From Pyrus communis (Eukaryota > Streptophyta > Magnoliopsida > Rosales > Rosaceae): 64,000 nucleotides of DNA. Position numbers and translations under genes: made by a program. The DNA is taken from contig NC_084803.1 in assembly GCF_963583255.1 (NCBI RefSeq), positions 6,314,238 through 6,378,237 of the forward strand, read 5' to 3'. Shown here piece by piece: positions 1-13,200 of this stretch. The notes under the pieces were generated by a model that saw only the letters and a list, made by a program, of their open reading frames with translations, was not told the origin of the DNA and did not search any database. The stretch's first letter is position 1; each line of letters starts with the position of its first letter.

Positions 1-440
1 GAAAGATTGCTAACTCATCAAAAGCAATATCCGCCGCCACCACTACCACCTCCACCAGCAAGAGCATCAAGTTTCTGAAGAGGACACTTTCTCTGTCTGA
101 AAAAACAACCACTTCATGTGAAGCCTCAAACAATGCTGCTGTCCCAAAAGGCTACCTTGCTGTCTGTGTTGGGGAAGAGCTCAAGAGGTTTGTCATCCCA
201 ACTGACTACTTGGGTCGGCCAGCTTTCCACATTCTGTTGAGAGAGGCGGAGGAGGAGTTTGGGTTTCAGCAGACCGGCGTTTTGAGGATTCCATGTGAGG
301 TTTCTGTGTTTGAAGGTATTCTGAAGATGGTGGAGGAAGACAAGGACTTGTTCTTCAATAATATGGTGGGAGGTTGCTCAACAGCATCAGATGGCCAGCT
401 CAACGTTTCTCACCACCCAGAAAACCCAATGTGCATATAG
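1..440 (+). CDS. SAUR-family auxin-responsive protein, 5' end outside window
   Basis: The frame is open from base 3 to a TAG at 438-440, giving about 145 residues without the start. A Ser/Thr-rich leader is followed by the SAUR core: VPKGYLAVCVGEE, then RFVIPTDYLGRPAFHILL, then EEEFGFQQTGVLRIPC. This order and spacing is the hallmark of SAUR proteins, which are short, usually intronless, early auxin-induced genes; several members inhibit PP2C.D phosphatases and so promote cell expansion. The tail after the core (Ser/Asp/His-rich, about 25 residues) is not conserved in the family. An ATG at 210 lies inside the core and is not the real start. The exact SAUR subgroup cannot be told. Confidence 0.93.
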   Translation, partial: KIANSSKAISAATTTTSTSKSIKFLKRTLSLSEKTTTSCEASNNAAVPKGYLAVCVGEELKRFVIPTDYLGRPAFHILLREAEEEFGFQQTGVLRIPCEVSVFEGILKMVEEDKDLFFNNMVGGCSTASDGQLNVSHHPENPMCI

Positions 441-1926
441 GGTTTTGATCTTCTTTTTTTTTTTCCCCTTTTCCTTACTCCTCAAGATCTTATCTTTCAG
501 ATGAGAAGGAGGTGAAAGAAATCTGAAGTTGAGTTACGTAAATTATCTTCTGACGCATTTTGTCAGGCATCCAATCCCAATTCAACATCTGATTTTCTGA
601 GGCATCTAATCTACCATTTTGGTAGCAGAACTGCTACCATATAGTACTATACATATTAATAATACATATATAGACTAGCACTAAGCATTAATCAATTAGT
701 AAGATAATACTATACTAATCACTCATACGGACATCCAATCGAAGCAGTCATAGTCAATAATCTAAGATCATCCGTTAGATTTAGAAATCAAAAGGTATCC
801 AATTAAAAAAATGAAATGTTGGGAAAAGAGATTGGTTCAATCAAAAGAAAAAAGACGCTTGGTCAATATTTCTCAATAAAACATTACAAATAAATAACGT
901 GTCACCAATAAGAATGAACACGTTCATTAATACTTAAATAATAATTCTATTAATTTTCATATCGTTTAATTTACAAAATTTTCTTTACAAATTTAATTTC
1001 CTTATCATTACTTCTTTGAAAAATACCCATAGTACTAGCAAGTACTATTAACACCGAAAGTGTTGTCAGATAATAAGAGCCTCCAGATTTTCAATACTTA
1101 CATTCTACGTAAGTTTGTTGTCAGCAAACCACTCGTCTGAGTTTGCCACCTATATACTAGATTATAATAAAATATTAACTCAAGTCATGTGTACATATGT
1201 GTAGATTAATTCAGATCGTTCATATTTGTGGAACTCATAAACCAATAACGGTCATAACTAGACGTACAGAGATCGTAGCATGGTTTAATTATTATTGTAT
1301 ATATACTCTACAGTTGGTATCCTATGTCTGCGATGCAGAAGGTTGGAAACAAAATGCTTAGTTTAAAAGACTTTTGGATGCGTAAAACAATACTATATTG
1401 CAGAAATTTTGCACTTGCATCAAGTAATAAACACCGAAAATCTAACATTGGCAGATTTTAGCTTCACAATTTGCTCGTTCATGTGCATTCTTCTGTTTCA
1501 AACTTGAGGAAGCAAAGCCATGTGTCAATGGTGACAATCAAGCCAAGGAAAATGTAAAATATGATGCAGTTTGGAGTTGAAAAAATCCACAGTAAGGTCC
1601 TGTAAAACGGGCTGAATTTTCATGAAAACCTGGGGTTAGAGTTGTAACTCCCAATCAATCTCTAGCAAAATTTTTGAAAAAAAAAAAAAAAAAAAAAATC
1701 TCTTACAAAACCATTAATCTGAACGACGAAGAAAGAATTTTCACTTGTAAATTGCTTCCTCTCAAACAAAACTACGCAAACATAAAACATGAGAACCTGA
1801 AAAATGAACATAAGCTGTACAAAAATTGGAGGAATTCGACAATCATATCACATTCATGTATTGGCGGAGGAAATAATCAAATTCGAAACTTCAAGTGCAG
1901 CGTCTTTGATAAAAGAAATTGGAGGC
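441..1926. other. AT-rich intergenic region, no gene seen
   Basis: No convincing coding sequence is visible on either strand. Around 880-1010 a degenerate stretch with 'aatttacaaaattttctttacaaattt' character resembles a decayed arm of the MITE seen intact at 38453-38578. The poly-A run at 1678-1698 and the small frames over it look like chance. Confidence 0.5.
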
Positions 1927-2984
1927 TTAAATAGACACCTCCTCACCATCATTGTAATTTGGGAATGTGACACATTTGAATGCCTTGCACTTTGAACACA
2001 ACACCTGACCAATTTGCATCCACATTAAATATAGTTTATTAGAATAAAAAAACACCCCGACAACTCCAAGTTTTACACAGAAACACTTCAAAAAATGAGT
2101 TGAGAAAAACAGGTCGTGTATTCATGTATCATTCTCGAATTGATTATTAGTTGTTGAAACCTTTATCCCTTATCAAGTTAGTCGGATTTTTTTCTTAAAT
2201 TATTGCGTTTGAAGTGTTTTTCTAAATTATAATTTTTTAAGCAGTACATGTAAAACAAAATACCTAAAAATCAAGCACCAAAAATCAAATATTTCTCTTC
2301 AAATTCCATAAAAATCAAACCTCTCAAACAAAAAATTATTGGGTTTTGTGAGGAGGAGGAGCTCAAAACTCACAGCTCTGCAAGATGGATTTGGATCCTC
2401 TCCGGATCCCCTCCCGGGGGATCTCGGGGATCAAAGCACAAGGACCATTCATCAAAAATCGTGCGGTTACAATTAAATGCTTTTTATATTTTTAAAAGTA
2501 AAGTAATCTCGTTTTGTGTAAAAAACATTTAATTATAACCGCATAATCTTTAATGAGCGGTCTTTGTGTCTTGATCTCCGGGATCCCCTGGGAGGGGATC
2601 CGGAGAGGATCCAAATCCCTGCAAGATGGGCATCGACGGTAGATTCAATTGGTCTCGGATTTCACATTCATTTTCTGCCCTTTGCAAAAATCGCAAAGCA
2701 GCCACCCTATCCCGTTGCAATCCTCGCAGAGAATAGCCACCTCAGCCTTGCAAAAAACTGGAACCAAATCAGTCGGACTGTGAATAAGTATACACTTCTG
2801 CTGTTCTGCAGTAGCAGGAAAACGACTTGGCAGTTTCAGTTTGCTTGCCTCTTGTTGTTGTTGGACGATAGGGCGAGCAATGCGGGGGGTCGAAGAAACG
2901 ACTTGTCGCTGGCAGCGAGGAGGAAGAAGTACGTCGACGAGTGAGGTTCCGGGCGGCGACGAAGGACGTCGTCGTCGCCGCCAT
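1927..2984 (-). pseudogene. DnaJ-type Cys-rich zinc-finger protein (organelle-targeted type), disrupted
   Basis: On the minus strand an ATG at 2984 opens a Ser/Thr/Arg-rich leader that looks like a transit peptide (MAATTTSFVAARNLTRRR). It is followed by ILCEDCNGIGWLLCDFCKG, then IYRRCPSCR, and in a last exon (2004-1927) VLCSKCKAFKCVTFP ending at TAA. The CxxC pairs resemble the Cys-rich zinc domain of plant DnaJ-like/SSU-2-like proteins. Three lesions are seen. The leader and the first CxxC pair lie in different frames near 2778, consistent with a one-base indel. A TGA near 2646 stands where family members have Arg before IYRRCPSCR. A 232-bp MITE sits inside the Cys codon region of the same exon. 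The gene is therefore probably dead; a very small unrecognised intron could explain the frame change but not the other two lesions. Confidence 0.7.
2387..2618. mobile_element. Mutator-type MITE with 9-bp target duplication
   Basis: The element is a 232-bp foldback. Its left end (ggatttggatcctctccgg) and right end are near-perfect inverted complements extending about 90 bp. It is flanked by the 9-bp direct repeat ctgcaagat at 2378-2386 and 2619-2627. A 9-bp duplication and long inverted arms are typical of Mutator-like elements. It is inserted in the coding exon of the minus-strand zinc-finger gene. Confidence 0.9.
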
Positions 2985-3425
2985 TGGGATTGGCTTGCTG
3001 TGAGATTTTATAAAGACAGGGGAGACTGAAAGTGGCGCGCAGCTAATCTTCTCGTTATCCGAATAGCAGAGGTGTAGTCTGACGTGGCTACTAAATTACA
3101 AGATTGCCACTCCACCAATGTAAATTTGAAGTGGTAATTCAAATTGTTTGACGATATCGATTTGGGCCTTTTCCGATACATGGGCTTTCACTGGGGCCAT
3201 CGACTTGGGCCTTCTCCGTATATTATGGGCGGGAAGTGTTCTTGTTAGTGAAAGAAAAGATATTGGAAGAAGGTTGGAGAAACCCCCAGAAGAAACCACC
3301 CACCATAACCAAAACCAAATAAATAAAAATAAAAATAAAATCCTAAAACCGAAAATCCAGACGGTGCGAAGCACGGGAAGCTGACGGAGGGAGAGAGATT
3401 GAATTAGGGTTTTTGAATTGCAGAG

Positions 3426-5125
3426 ATGAAGCGCAAAGACTATGAAGAATTAGACGACGACTTATTCTCTCCTTCCTCAAAATCCAGGAGACTGGTACGC
3501 ACTCTGCGCTCCCAATTTTCCCTCTTTTTTTTTTTTTTTCTTTTTTTTTTTTTGGGTTTCAATTCCCAATTTCCCAGCAATTTAGGGTTTTTTTTCCCGC
3601 GCTTTTTCTTCACTTTTATTCAATTCTCAACAATTCGTTACCAAAATTTTATGTTATGGTTATGGACTATTAATTCGTTACCAAAATTTTATGATATGGT
3701 AATGGACTACTACCCACTTTCTGTCTCTCAAAATTGTTGCAGTTTTTTATGTAATTATTGTTTTTTGTTGTGGAATTTTGAAGGATACTGGGTTATTTGC
3801 AACTTTGAATGAAGACCAAAGTAGTGCAGCTCAGGTGTTTGATGAAAAGCCAGCGCCAGAAACCAGTGTTGTGATGCAAACAGATGATTTGCCAACGGAC
3901 CCTTTGCCTGCAGGGGATGAGAAGGCTCTTGTGCTCTATAACCCCACGAATACGCGGATTTTCAAAGCACCCGATTCGCAGGATTTCTCTGTCATTGTGA
4001 ATTCGGACTTGATTCCGGGTTTAAGGGGTAAGCCTCTGGATATCTGTATTGCTGTTACATCATGGATGAAGAAATTTAAGTTTACTAAGGAATGTTAAAA
4101 TGATGGGATTTTATTTTCTAGAATTGGTGAATTTTCTTGTTTGGTTAACCAAAAAAACAATGGAATTGAATACGGAATTTGTTATTTTTAAACTCTCAAT
4201 CATAGAAATTGGAAAACGACACTTATTTACATAGAATTTAAACTTTGGAATTTAAACTTAGGAATTGGAGATCCCAAATTCCAAGTTTTTTTTTACGCGG
4301 AAATTCTAAATTTCTATATTTATGAATCCAAACAAGAGAATTAGTGCATGTTACTCTTTAAGAAGCTTGTTTTAGATATGTGGCAAATCATTGTGATTAT
4401 GTAATCTAATCTCAAGTTACTAGTATGTCAACTGTGAATGCTTTTTGAGCTGCCTAGGTGCATTCGTTGTGGGACGAGTGAATTGACTTAGTGAATGAAT
4501 CTGTTTGTGATCTTTTTGCAATGTGTGTTGATATTATCAGTAACCTTTTGATGGAGATGACTAGGTGGGTGCTATGCTTTGTTTAAATCTGTTTTGTGTA
4601 CCGTTGTAAGCTTATTCTTCGATGTAATCATATGTCAAAGTTCTCATGTTTACAATTCAGAAAAACATGAAGAACGGCGATTTGTTTTCGTTTCTTAGAA
4701 TGAACAGATATTTGTGGTATCCATCTGAGCTTTACTTGAAATTGATATCATGCCTTTTACTAACCGAATTGTTTCTGGCAGATCATATTTATTCATGGGG
4801 ATATTCAAAATTGCTAAAACCGGTAGAGGATCCTGGATCCGATGAGGAAAACAGAGAAGTTTCAAATGGGTGTATGGCTGTTGTTCCCTGGGTGGCACCT
4901 ATCTTCCCACCAGCTTCAAGAGATGAGACACAGGCTGCAAGCCAGTCGGAACCCATGGAAGGTGAAATGATGGACACCGATGATAATGGTTACAATGGGG
5001 CGGAAGCATCGGGGTTTGGTGGAACGATGATGGAAGGACCCGGTGGGATACAACACTGGCAGGAACAGCAGCTACATTGGATGGAGCCACAGCTCATCCA
5101 GAACAATTATACTCCGGTCACTTAA
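3426..5125 (+). CDS. Conserved plant protein of unknown function, three exons
   Basis: Exons at 3426-3494, 3784-4027 and 4782-5125 join in phase at GT-AG borders to give 218 residues. The start MKRKDYEELDDDLFSPSSKSRRL is highly charged and contains a basic SKSRRL cluster that could act in nuclear import. The middle contains a compact conserved-looking block, ALVLYNPTNTRIFKAP, followed by DSDLIPGLR-like residues and DHIYSWGYSKLLKPVED. The C-terminal third is acidic and then Gly/Met/Gln-rich. No enzyme motif, signal peptide or membrane segment is visible. The block with WVAPIFPPAS before the acidic tail suggests a small plant-specific nuclear protein, but no function can be assigned. The ATG chosen is the first after a purine-rich 5' leader and gives clean splicing. 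Confidence 0.82.
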
Positions 5126-7261
5126 TATAACTCGCAACTTACAACAACTTTGGTTGAGCTGTGCATTCTTTAGTTCTTCGAAGACACCTAGTACCAGTCT
5201 AGTATTTTGTTCAAACTGCAATGGTTATGCTGCTGATGAATTCTGCCACTTCTAGGGAAATTTTGTAAATTTAATCCGTGGAAAGTCCGAGTTGCTTTCG
5301 GTTTCATCCCCAGTTTAGTTTTCGGGGATCCCCAGTTTTGAGATAAACCGTGTATTGTAGGTCAATTGCGGAATAAATCTCAATGTTAAAGTTAATTTCT
5401 GGACCAGATCCTAATTCATTTGCCTTTGATTTATTCAATCAAAATTATTAAAAGAGGTATAGGTGCTGTAAATGCATGCTGAACGCTGAAAAAAACATTG
5501 AAAGTGCGAAAATCACTTGCTATCGTAGAAAAAAAAAATGAAAATGCAAAAATCATTTGCTATCGTAGAAATTTTGAAAATAATTATGAAATGTACTGAT
5601 GCCTACTAGACAAGCTTCAAAGATGGAAATCTCAGCTAATCTGAAGAGCAAAAGCAAATCGATATACGAGCAGTTAAACGCCTCCCAAGCTATCGTCATC
5701 GCAAGGGGGCTGCCTGAATTACCACTCGATTCCAATACCAAAATCCATAGATTTGAATTTAAATAAATAAAAATGGGGAAAGAAATACCAAAATCCATAA
5801 ATTTGAATTGAAATAAATACGGAAAAATGTATCAACCTCAACAGAAAAAATCGCCAGAGTAAATAAAAATATCGTAGCGAAATTGGGTGAAAAGGTTGAG
5901 AGGTTGATGTAGGGAAGCTGCATTCATCTCTATGGCACCCTTGTAAATAAGCCAAAGAGCCAAACTCCAGCCCCATAAAAATCATAATTCAATTCGCCTA
6001 CATTTAAATTTCACAAAATCCAGGATGCAAAACATAAACCCAGAAACCCTAAAACAGAGAAACAGTAGAAGCAATTAGGGATTCGGCTGAAAGGGAATTG
6101 TAAGGCTATACTAGCGACCGGTATATAAAGGGAGGAGAAACCCTCGCGGGGATACGAAATTACAGATATGTACATTGGAATATTGATTCTTCCAAGGCCC
6201 AAACCAATTTCTTCCTTGAAAGTAATGCTCCAATGTTGTACTTGTCTTCTTTCATTTTTCCTGGGCCGGATTTGAATTTTGACAAGGACAAATGGACTTG
6301 ACCCACGACAAAGGGCAAGAGTGGATTGGTGCAATGCATGCGAAAGAGAACATTGCATGTTAGGAGAAAGAAAAATTTCTTGTACTTCAAGTAACGTGTT
6401 TTGCTACTTAGTATTACGATTTAATAGTATTTTTTTTCATTTGTAAGTGAGAGGTTTTAGGTTCGATTCTCGCTAAAGAGAATTTGAACCGCATTTTTAC
6501 TAGCTCATTATGAGGCTTCGTCCACTCCATCACCCCATTAATGTAAATAATATCGTTTAGTAAAAAAAAAAGTAGCGTGTTTTAAATAATTGGATGTTGA
6601 TATGAGATTATTTATCCATTAATTTACTGGATTAATACAATGCAATTTGTCAAAACAACAAGTCAACATGAACATAATAAATGTATTGCATTACTTTCAT
6701 TAATACAATTGATAGTGTATCCGTGTCATATAATATCTTCGTACAGTTAACTACGAATATACGATTCCAGTCATGGATGGTTGCTTGAGATTCCTCCCAA
6801 CAAATTGGGCCTCAATTCGGGAAACATTATTGTAAAGAAGTTATTCGAACAAACCACCAACCAATTATCCCCTTTATCATCCTCTCTTCTCCGAAAGCCC
6901 AAATCATTGTCGCCCGGATTCTTCGGAAAACGGAGCTGTTTCGGATTATACGACATCGGAAAGCGCGAAGATCGCCCATGCTAAACTGACGTGGCATTGA
7001 CGTGTATTATTACCTAACTCTAGCCGCGGAGCTAAAGAAAGAAAGAAGAAGAGGATAAACATCAAATCAAAACCGGCAAAAACCCGCTCTCAATCCCTTC
7101 GTAATTATTCCAAAAACGACACCCATCTCTATTTTCTTATCCTTAATTACGTAATTACCCAAACGCTTCTTCTTCTTCCTCTATAACTGACATTCTCTTC
7201 TCCTCCTCCGCCGCAGCCACCAACTGCTATTTTCTAGAGAGAGAAAGAGGGGAGAGAGAGA
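5126..7261. other. Intergenic region with repeat fragments and ARA1 promoter
   Basis: No gene is supported. On the plus strand a TATA-like tatataaagg at about 6121 precedes an unassigned GC-richer patch, and an aaaccctaa telobox-like motif lies near 6044. The last 300 bp before 7262 (CT-rich, gagagaga leader) are the likely promoter and 5' UTR of the arabinokinase gene. A SINE-like repeat lies at 6420-6568. Confidence 0.45.
6420..6568 (+). repeat. SINE-like repeat with tRNA-type B box
   Basis: The sequence contains ggttcgattctc, which matches a Pol III B-box, then a tail 'gaggcttcgtccactccatcacccc...gtaaataatatcgttt' and a poly-A run. The same tail with small changes recurs at 17296-17370 and 18004-18070, so this is a dispersed family. 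A tRNA-derived SINE is the best fit; a clear A box was not found. Confidence 0.55.
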
Positions 7262-10200
7262 ATGAGGATTGACGAAGAGAGCGAAGGAGTGTCGGCGTCG
7301 AGGAAACACCTGGTCTTCGCTTACTACGTCACCGGCCACGGCTTCGGCCACGCCACTCGCGTCGTCGAGGTCAATTTCTCACTCCAATCAGTCAAACTTT
7401 TCAAAATTTTTTGTGTCGAGTTTCCATTGGCTGCTGATCAGCGCCGCATTCTGTGAGTGTAGGTTGCGCGGCACCTGATTCTCGCTGGCCACGATGTCCA
7501 CATGGTCACCGGAGCTCCAGACTTCGTCTTCACTTCCGAGATTCAATCGCCTCGCCTCTTCATTCGAAAGGTAACGCTTTTACATGTTCAGGCTCGCAAT
7601 TTGCATGTTCATTCATCAAAATTACAATTTTGTAGAATCATTTTGTGATTTTTTATAATTTTAGCTTGAAATTAGTAATGTAGCAGTGGAAATTCACTAA
7701 TTTATGTAATGGTAATCAAAATTATGATAATTTATATGATTTTTGATATTTTAGCTTGAAATTAGTAGTTTTGCAGTGGAAATTTTAGTAATGTAATGTA
7801 ATGGTAAACAAAATTGTGATAATTTATATGATCTTTGAAGATTTAGCCTGAAATTAGTGATGTAAAGTTGAAATTTTGGCAATATATGGAATGGTGTGGA
7901 TTTTAGGTTCTTCTGGACTGTGGAGCTGTTCAGGCAGATGCTTTAACAGTTGATCGTCTTGCTTCCTTGGCGAAGGTAGCGACTAATTTCTATCTGCTGT
8001 TTTTTTTTATTGTATTTTTTATACTGGCAATGAAGTAATGTTGCTTTTCGATTTTGTTTTTCAATTATTCCTAAATTTTGGCTATTTTTGTTGTGTTTGC
8101 TTTTCTTTTGCTTGGCTGTGTTAGTATTCGGAGACAGCTGTGGCACCTCGGGCTTCAATCTTGAAAACGGAAGTGGAGTGGCTGACCTCCATCAAAGCTG
8201 ATTTAGTGGTACTTAAAATGCGCTTCTTCTGTGGTTTTGTTATTCATTGCTTTTTAGTCGGTTAAGCATGATTTGAAGGGAACTTGGATTTGCGTTTATA
8301 TTTCCCGGATGATCTTGACTCTGATTGATATCTTGTTCTACTTGTACAAGAACAGGTCTCTGATGTTGTTCCAGTTGCGTGCCATGCAGCGGCTGATGCA
8401 GGAATTCAATCTGTTTGTGTCACCAACTTCAGGTATCTTGCTATTACTAGCATTCGATTTTGCTCCAACTCTCATAATTTTTAAATGTAAAAGCATATCT
8501 TGAAGTGATAGTTCCAGTTATGACTTATGATGATCTTGAGTTGTCCAACCATTTTTTGAAACTCTCTCTGCTCGTTCTTGCTCTATACAGTTGGGACTTT
8601 ATCTATGCAGAGTATGTTATGGCTGCTGGAGATAATCATCGTTCAATCGTTTGGCAGGTGACCTTCCTGTGCTTTAGACTGAATTATTTACTTTAAGATT
8701 TTAGTCATTTGCTCATTGCATCTCACCCACTCCATTTGATATGATCCAGTCTGTGTCTCTATATATCAATGTAGGATGTGAAACATACTTAAAAGTGATA
8801 ATAAGTTCACATATGGGTTCTTGATGTTCCTGTGTAAATTTCCTCTGTGTCAATATAGATAGCAGAAGATTATTCCCACTGTGAGGTCCTCATCCGCCTC
8901 CCAGGATACTGCCCAAGTATGTTGCTTTCTACCCCAAGACAGTGGCTTCCTTGTCTTTATTTATCATTGTTCTCTTTTTGATTCAGGGAATTGTTGATTA
9001 GTTTACCTCCTATTGTTGTTATGACTTTGCAGTGCCTGCTTTCCGTGATGTAGTTGATGTACCTCTAGTTGTGAGGAGGTTTCACAGATCCCGCAAAGAG
9101 GTTTTCATCTATAGATCTTTAACAAATCACTTTCATTGTTGATTAAATTGATCGCATCGATTTTTCATTCTTTTCCTGGTATAGGTGAGGGAGGAACTTG
9201 GAATTGGAGATGATGTAACTCTAGTCATCCTCAATTTCGGTGGACAGGTGAAATTGCTGTTTTAGTCATGTATTTGGTTTCACAAAGAAACCACTTTGTG
9301 AGTATGTATATTCTTATTGTACTTGTATTTCTCTATCTGCAGCCAGCAGGCTGGAATTTGAAGGAAGAGTTTTTACCCCCTGGATGGCTGTGCCTGGTAT
9401 TTTCATGGCATATGTCCTACGTTTTCGTTCTGTCTAATGGTACTCAGATATTTTATAACAAAAAAAGGTTTTTGTTTTTCGATTCAGGTTTGTGGGGGTT
9501 CTGACACCCAGGAGCTTCCGTCAAATTTCATAAAGCTTGCAAAAGATGCTTATACACCTGATTTTATGGCAGCGTCTGACTGTATGCTTGGTAGAGTATG
9601 AAACTATTTTGGCGGGAAGCTTATGTTGAATGGATAGAGATTGAAATTTTTTTTTGGTTCATTTTATTTCAGGAAAAATTGGATATGGCACTGTGAGTGA
9701 AGCTCTTGCATACAAGTTACCTTTTGTCTTTGTACGCAGAGATTATTTCAATGAAGAACCTTTCTTGAGAAATATGCTTGAGGTATGAATATGATCCCCT
9801 TATCTTACAAAAGAATAATAGAACACGTCATGTTGAACAATGACGTATACACAACACATGTCGTGTGCACAACGCATTTATGTTCAACAATGATACAAGT
9901 AATTTTGGGCTCATTTAGTATCCTTCTTGGATTCAATTTTTTTGTTTTTAAATAATTGATGAATGCAGTTAAATTACTTAAGACCCATTAGTTTCAAAAA
10001 CAAAAAATTTGTATCCAAGAAGGATACCAAACAACCCCTTATTTTTTGTTGAAGTCTGTGACCCATTGATTTCCGATAGTAAGCATGATTAAGAATCTCT
10101 TTCTTTCCTCTCTTATATTCTTGTCAAGAATCTGATACTAGTTGGGTTTAAAATAATCTCTTGTAACAGTATTATCAAGGTGGTGTTGAGATGATTAGGA

Positions 10201-13200
10201 GGGACTTGCTCACTGGTCACTGGAAACCTTACCTTGAGCGTGCAATCAGTTTGAAGCCATGCTATGAAGGAGGTATCAATGGTGGTGAGGTACCATTGTT
10301 GTTTCTGGAATCCTATGATTAGTTATACACTTGTATTTTGCATCTGTGTGGTAATGTACAATTTGGAAATTATAGGTGGCAGCTCACATCCTGCAGGAGA
10401 CTGCTATTGGGAAAAACTATGCATCAGATAAGGTAATTGAACTTTCAGAATTGGTAATTTTAAGAAAAAGGAGTATAAAATCAACTCGTAGATTTCAGAA
10501 CTCAATACCAAATAGTTTTATTACCACTATCAGTCTGACACAAATTTCGTGTGGAAATTAATTAGCCAAACTGTGCAAAGCCAACAATAAAAGGTCTAAG
10601 GTTGGTTGGCAGAAGACTCATTTGAACAATTTGTCAAAAAAAACTACTATGTTTCAATGAAATAAACTCACATTTTGATTCCCCTTTTCTCATACTAAAA
10701 TGTAGCTAAGTGGGGCAAGAAGATTGCGTGATGCCATAATTCTAGGGTATCAACTACAAAGGGTACCTGGACGTGATATGGCAATTCCTGAATGGTATGC
10801 AAATGCGGAAAGTGAACTTGGAATTGGATCACCTACTTGCAAAGTGAGCGAGAAGAGCTCCCTAATGAACTCGTGAGTTGCATCTTCTATCACTCTTGTT
10901 TTTATGCAAGAATTAATTGGATACTTCATATTAACATCAATGCAACTCTATTTTTAGATGCACTGAAGACTTCGAGATTCTTCATGGAGATCTTCATGGT
11001 ATTTCAGATACAATGACTTTTTTGAAGAGCTTGGCAGAACTAGATTCTGTTTATTACTCTGAAAAAACTACTGAGAAGCGCCGGGAGCGCAAGGCTGCAG
11101 CTGGACTCTTCAACTGGGAGGTCTCACTTGGTTCAACTAAAATCTCATAGGCTTTGTCTTAAGTTTTAAATTTTTTATAACCATATCAGCAATGCCAGTA
11201 TTGTTTAGAAGTTTGGCTGAGGAAAATTGTAGATGTTTTTCATATTTTTTCAGAATCTGAATTGTTTTTACAATGATTTTTCTGAGTAATTGTGATTGAT
11301 TTTTGGGACACAGGAAGAAATTTTTGTGGCAAGAGCACCTGGACGGTTGGACGTAATGGGAGGGATTGCTGACTATTCAGGAAGCCTGGTCTTGCAGGTT
11401 TGTCTCTGTACTATTTGATGGATATTTGTTGTTCTGTCTGCTAAGCCTACTCTTGCCACTTGGTGCAGTGTACACATGTGTGCGCACTCTCACTGGCACG
11501 CAGACACACACATCTGTGTACACATATTGTTGAAAACAGAAACCTAGCATTCAAACTAGACTCATGGGACAAAAACCTTGTCTTTCCTCCTGACAGTTTC
11601 TTCTGATGTTTTCTCTCACAGATGCCGATAAAGGAAGCCTGCCATGTTGCTATACAACGAAATCATCCAAGTAAACATAGGCTCTGGAAACATGTCCTGG
11701 CCCGGCAGCAGGCAGAAGGACGAAAACCAACACCTGTCCTGCAAATTGTAAGTTTAAGCATTAAGAGTCAATATGTCTCTTAAGTATAGGAAGTGGGGTT
11801 GTCTTTATCTTTGGGAAGTGAGAAAGGTTTAGACTGTCGATATAGTTTCTCCTATTGACACAATAACATCTGGTTGTTAATTTTCAAAGTTATCCCAACA
11901 GCTTATGGAATGATGCCTGTGTGTAGGAAATACCTGCTTTTAAAAATAGAAATAAATATAATTGTCATTACCATTACCATTACCATTTTCATATATTGGT
12001 TGTATCAGGTCTCATATGGTTCAGAGTTAAGCAACCGTAGCCCAACATTTGACATGGATCTATCTGATTTTATGGACGGAGATAAACCAATGTCATATGA
12101 GAAGGCAAAGAAATACTTTTCACAAGATCCATCCCAAAAGTGGGTCAATCATCCTTCTTCAATTTGTCTGTGTCTGTAACTTTGTAAACTACTTACATGG
12201 TTTCAATTTCAGGTGGGCGGCATATGTTGCAGGTGTCATTCTGGTTTTGATGATAGAACGAGGTGTACGTTTTGAGGACAGCATCAGTTTGCTGGTATGT
12301 GTAGGCATTTTTGTTTAGAATACGTTGATTTGTTCAGTTGATATATAGCGTACTCTAAGGTTGCTTACAAATAGCTTACTGTCATATATTATGACCATAA
12401 TGTTGACATCTCCACTTGCAATAACATACAGGTTTCCTCCTCAGTCCCGGAAGGCAAAGGTGTCTCTTCTTCTGCTTCTGTGGAAGTCGCTACCATGTCT
12501 GCCATAGCTGCTGCCCATGGTATTTTCATTATTCAAATTAGCTTTTTTTAGGTATTCTAATTGTATATTTAAGAACAACAGAAGCAGTCCTTTTTAGGTG
12601 CTTACATAATGCTCATTATGTTTTAAAATTTATTATCATATAAAGCAATGGAAAACAAAATGACTGAAACCGACCCTGTGCTTTGTAGGATTAAGCATCA
12701 GTCCCAGAGATCTTGCTTTACTTTGCCAAAAGGTTGAACCTTCAGCACAGTATATAATTAACGTAGACTGCTTTTCTTTTGATATTTTCATTGTGTTCAT
12801 AATTTTGATTATTCTAGTTGTATATTAGGTGGAGAATCATATTGTTGGAGCACCATGCGGTGTGATGGACCAGATGACATCTGCATGTGGTGAAGCAAAC
12901 AAGCTTCTTGCGATGGTGTGCCAGGTATCCGCTATTGATGTTGCAGAGAACAAACATCTTGCTGCATTTCTCATATAGAGATATTATGTCATTTATTTTT
13001 TTGTTTGATTCTCCCTACAGCCTGCTGAGGTTCTTGGACTTGTAGAAATTCCTGGCCATGTTCGCTTTTGGGGAATTGATTCAGGAATAAGACACAGGTT
13101 ATCAATGACACATCGTCTTATATATATCAACTAAACTATCTTTAACCTCATTACCAAAATCATATTTTTTGTCCCTAAAATCAAATAAGGAATTGTACTT

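Noticed and set aside
3096..3384. Overlapping ORFs on both strands before the three-exon gene
   Set aside because: Low-complexity A-rich DNA upstream of the gene; no splice or family support.
5600..5705. Minus-strand gcgatgacgatagc ... agctgag, resembling C and D boxes of a snoRNA
   Set aside because: Box C has a mismatch, no terminal stem is formed and no clear guide region was found; likely chance.
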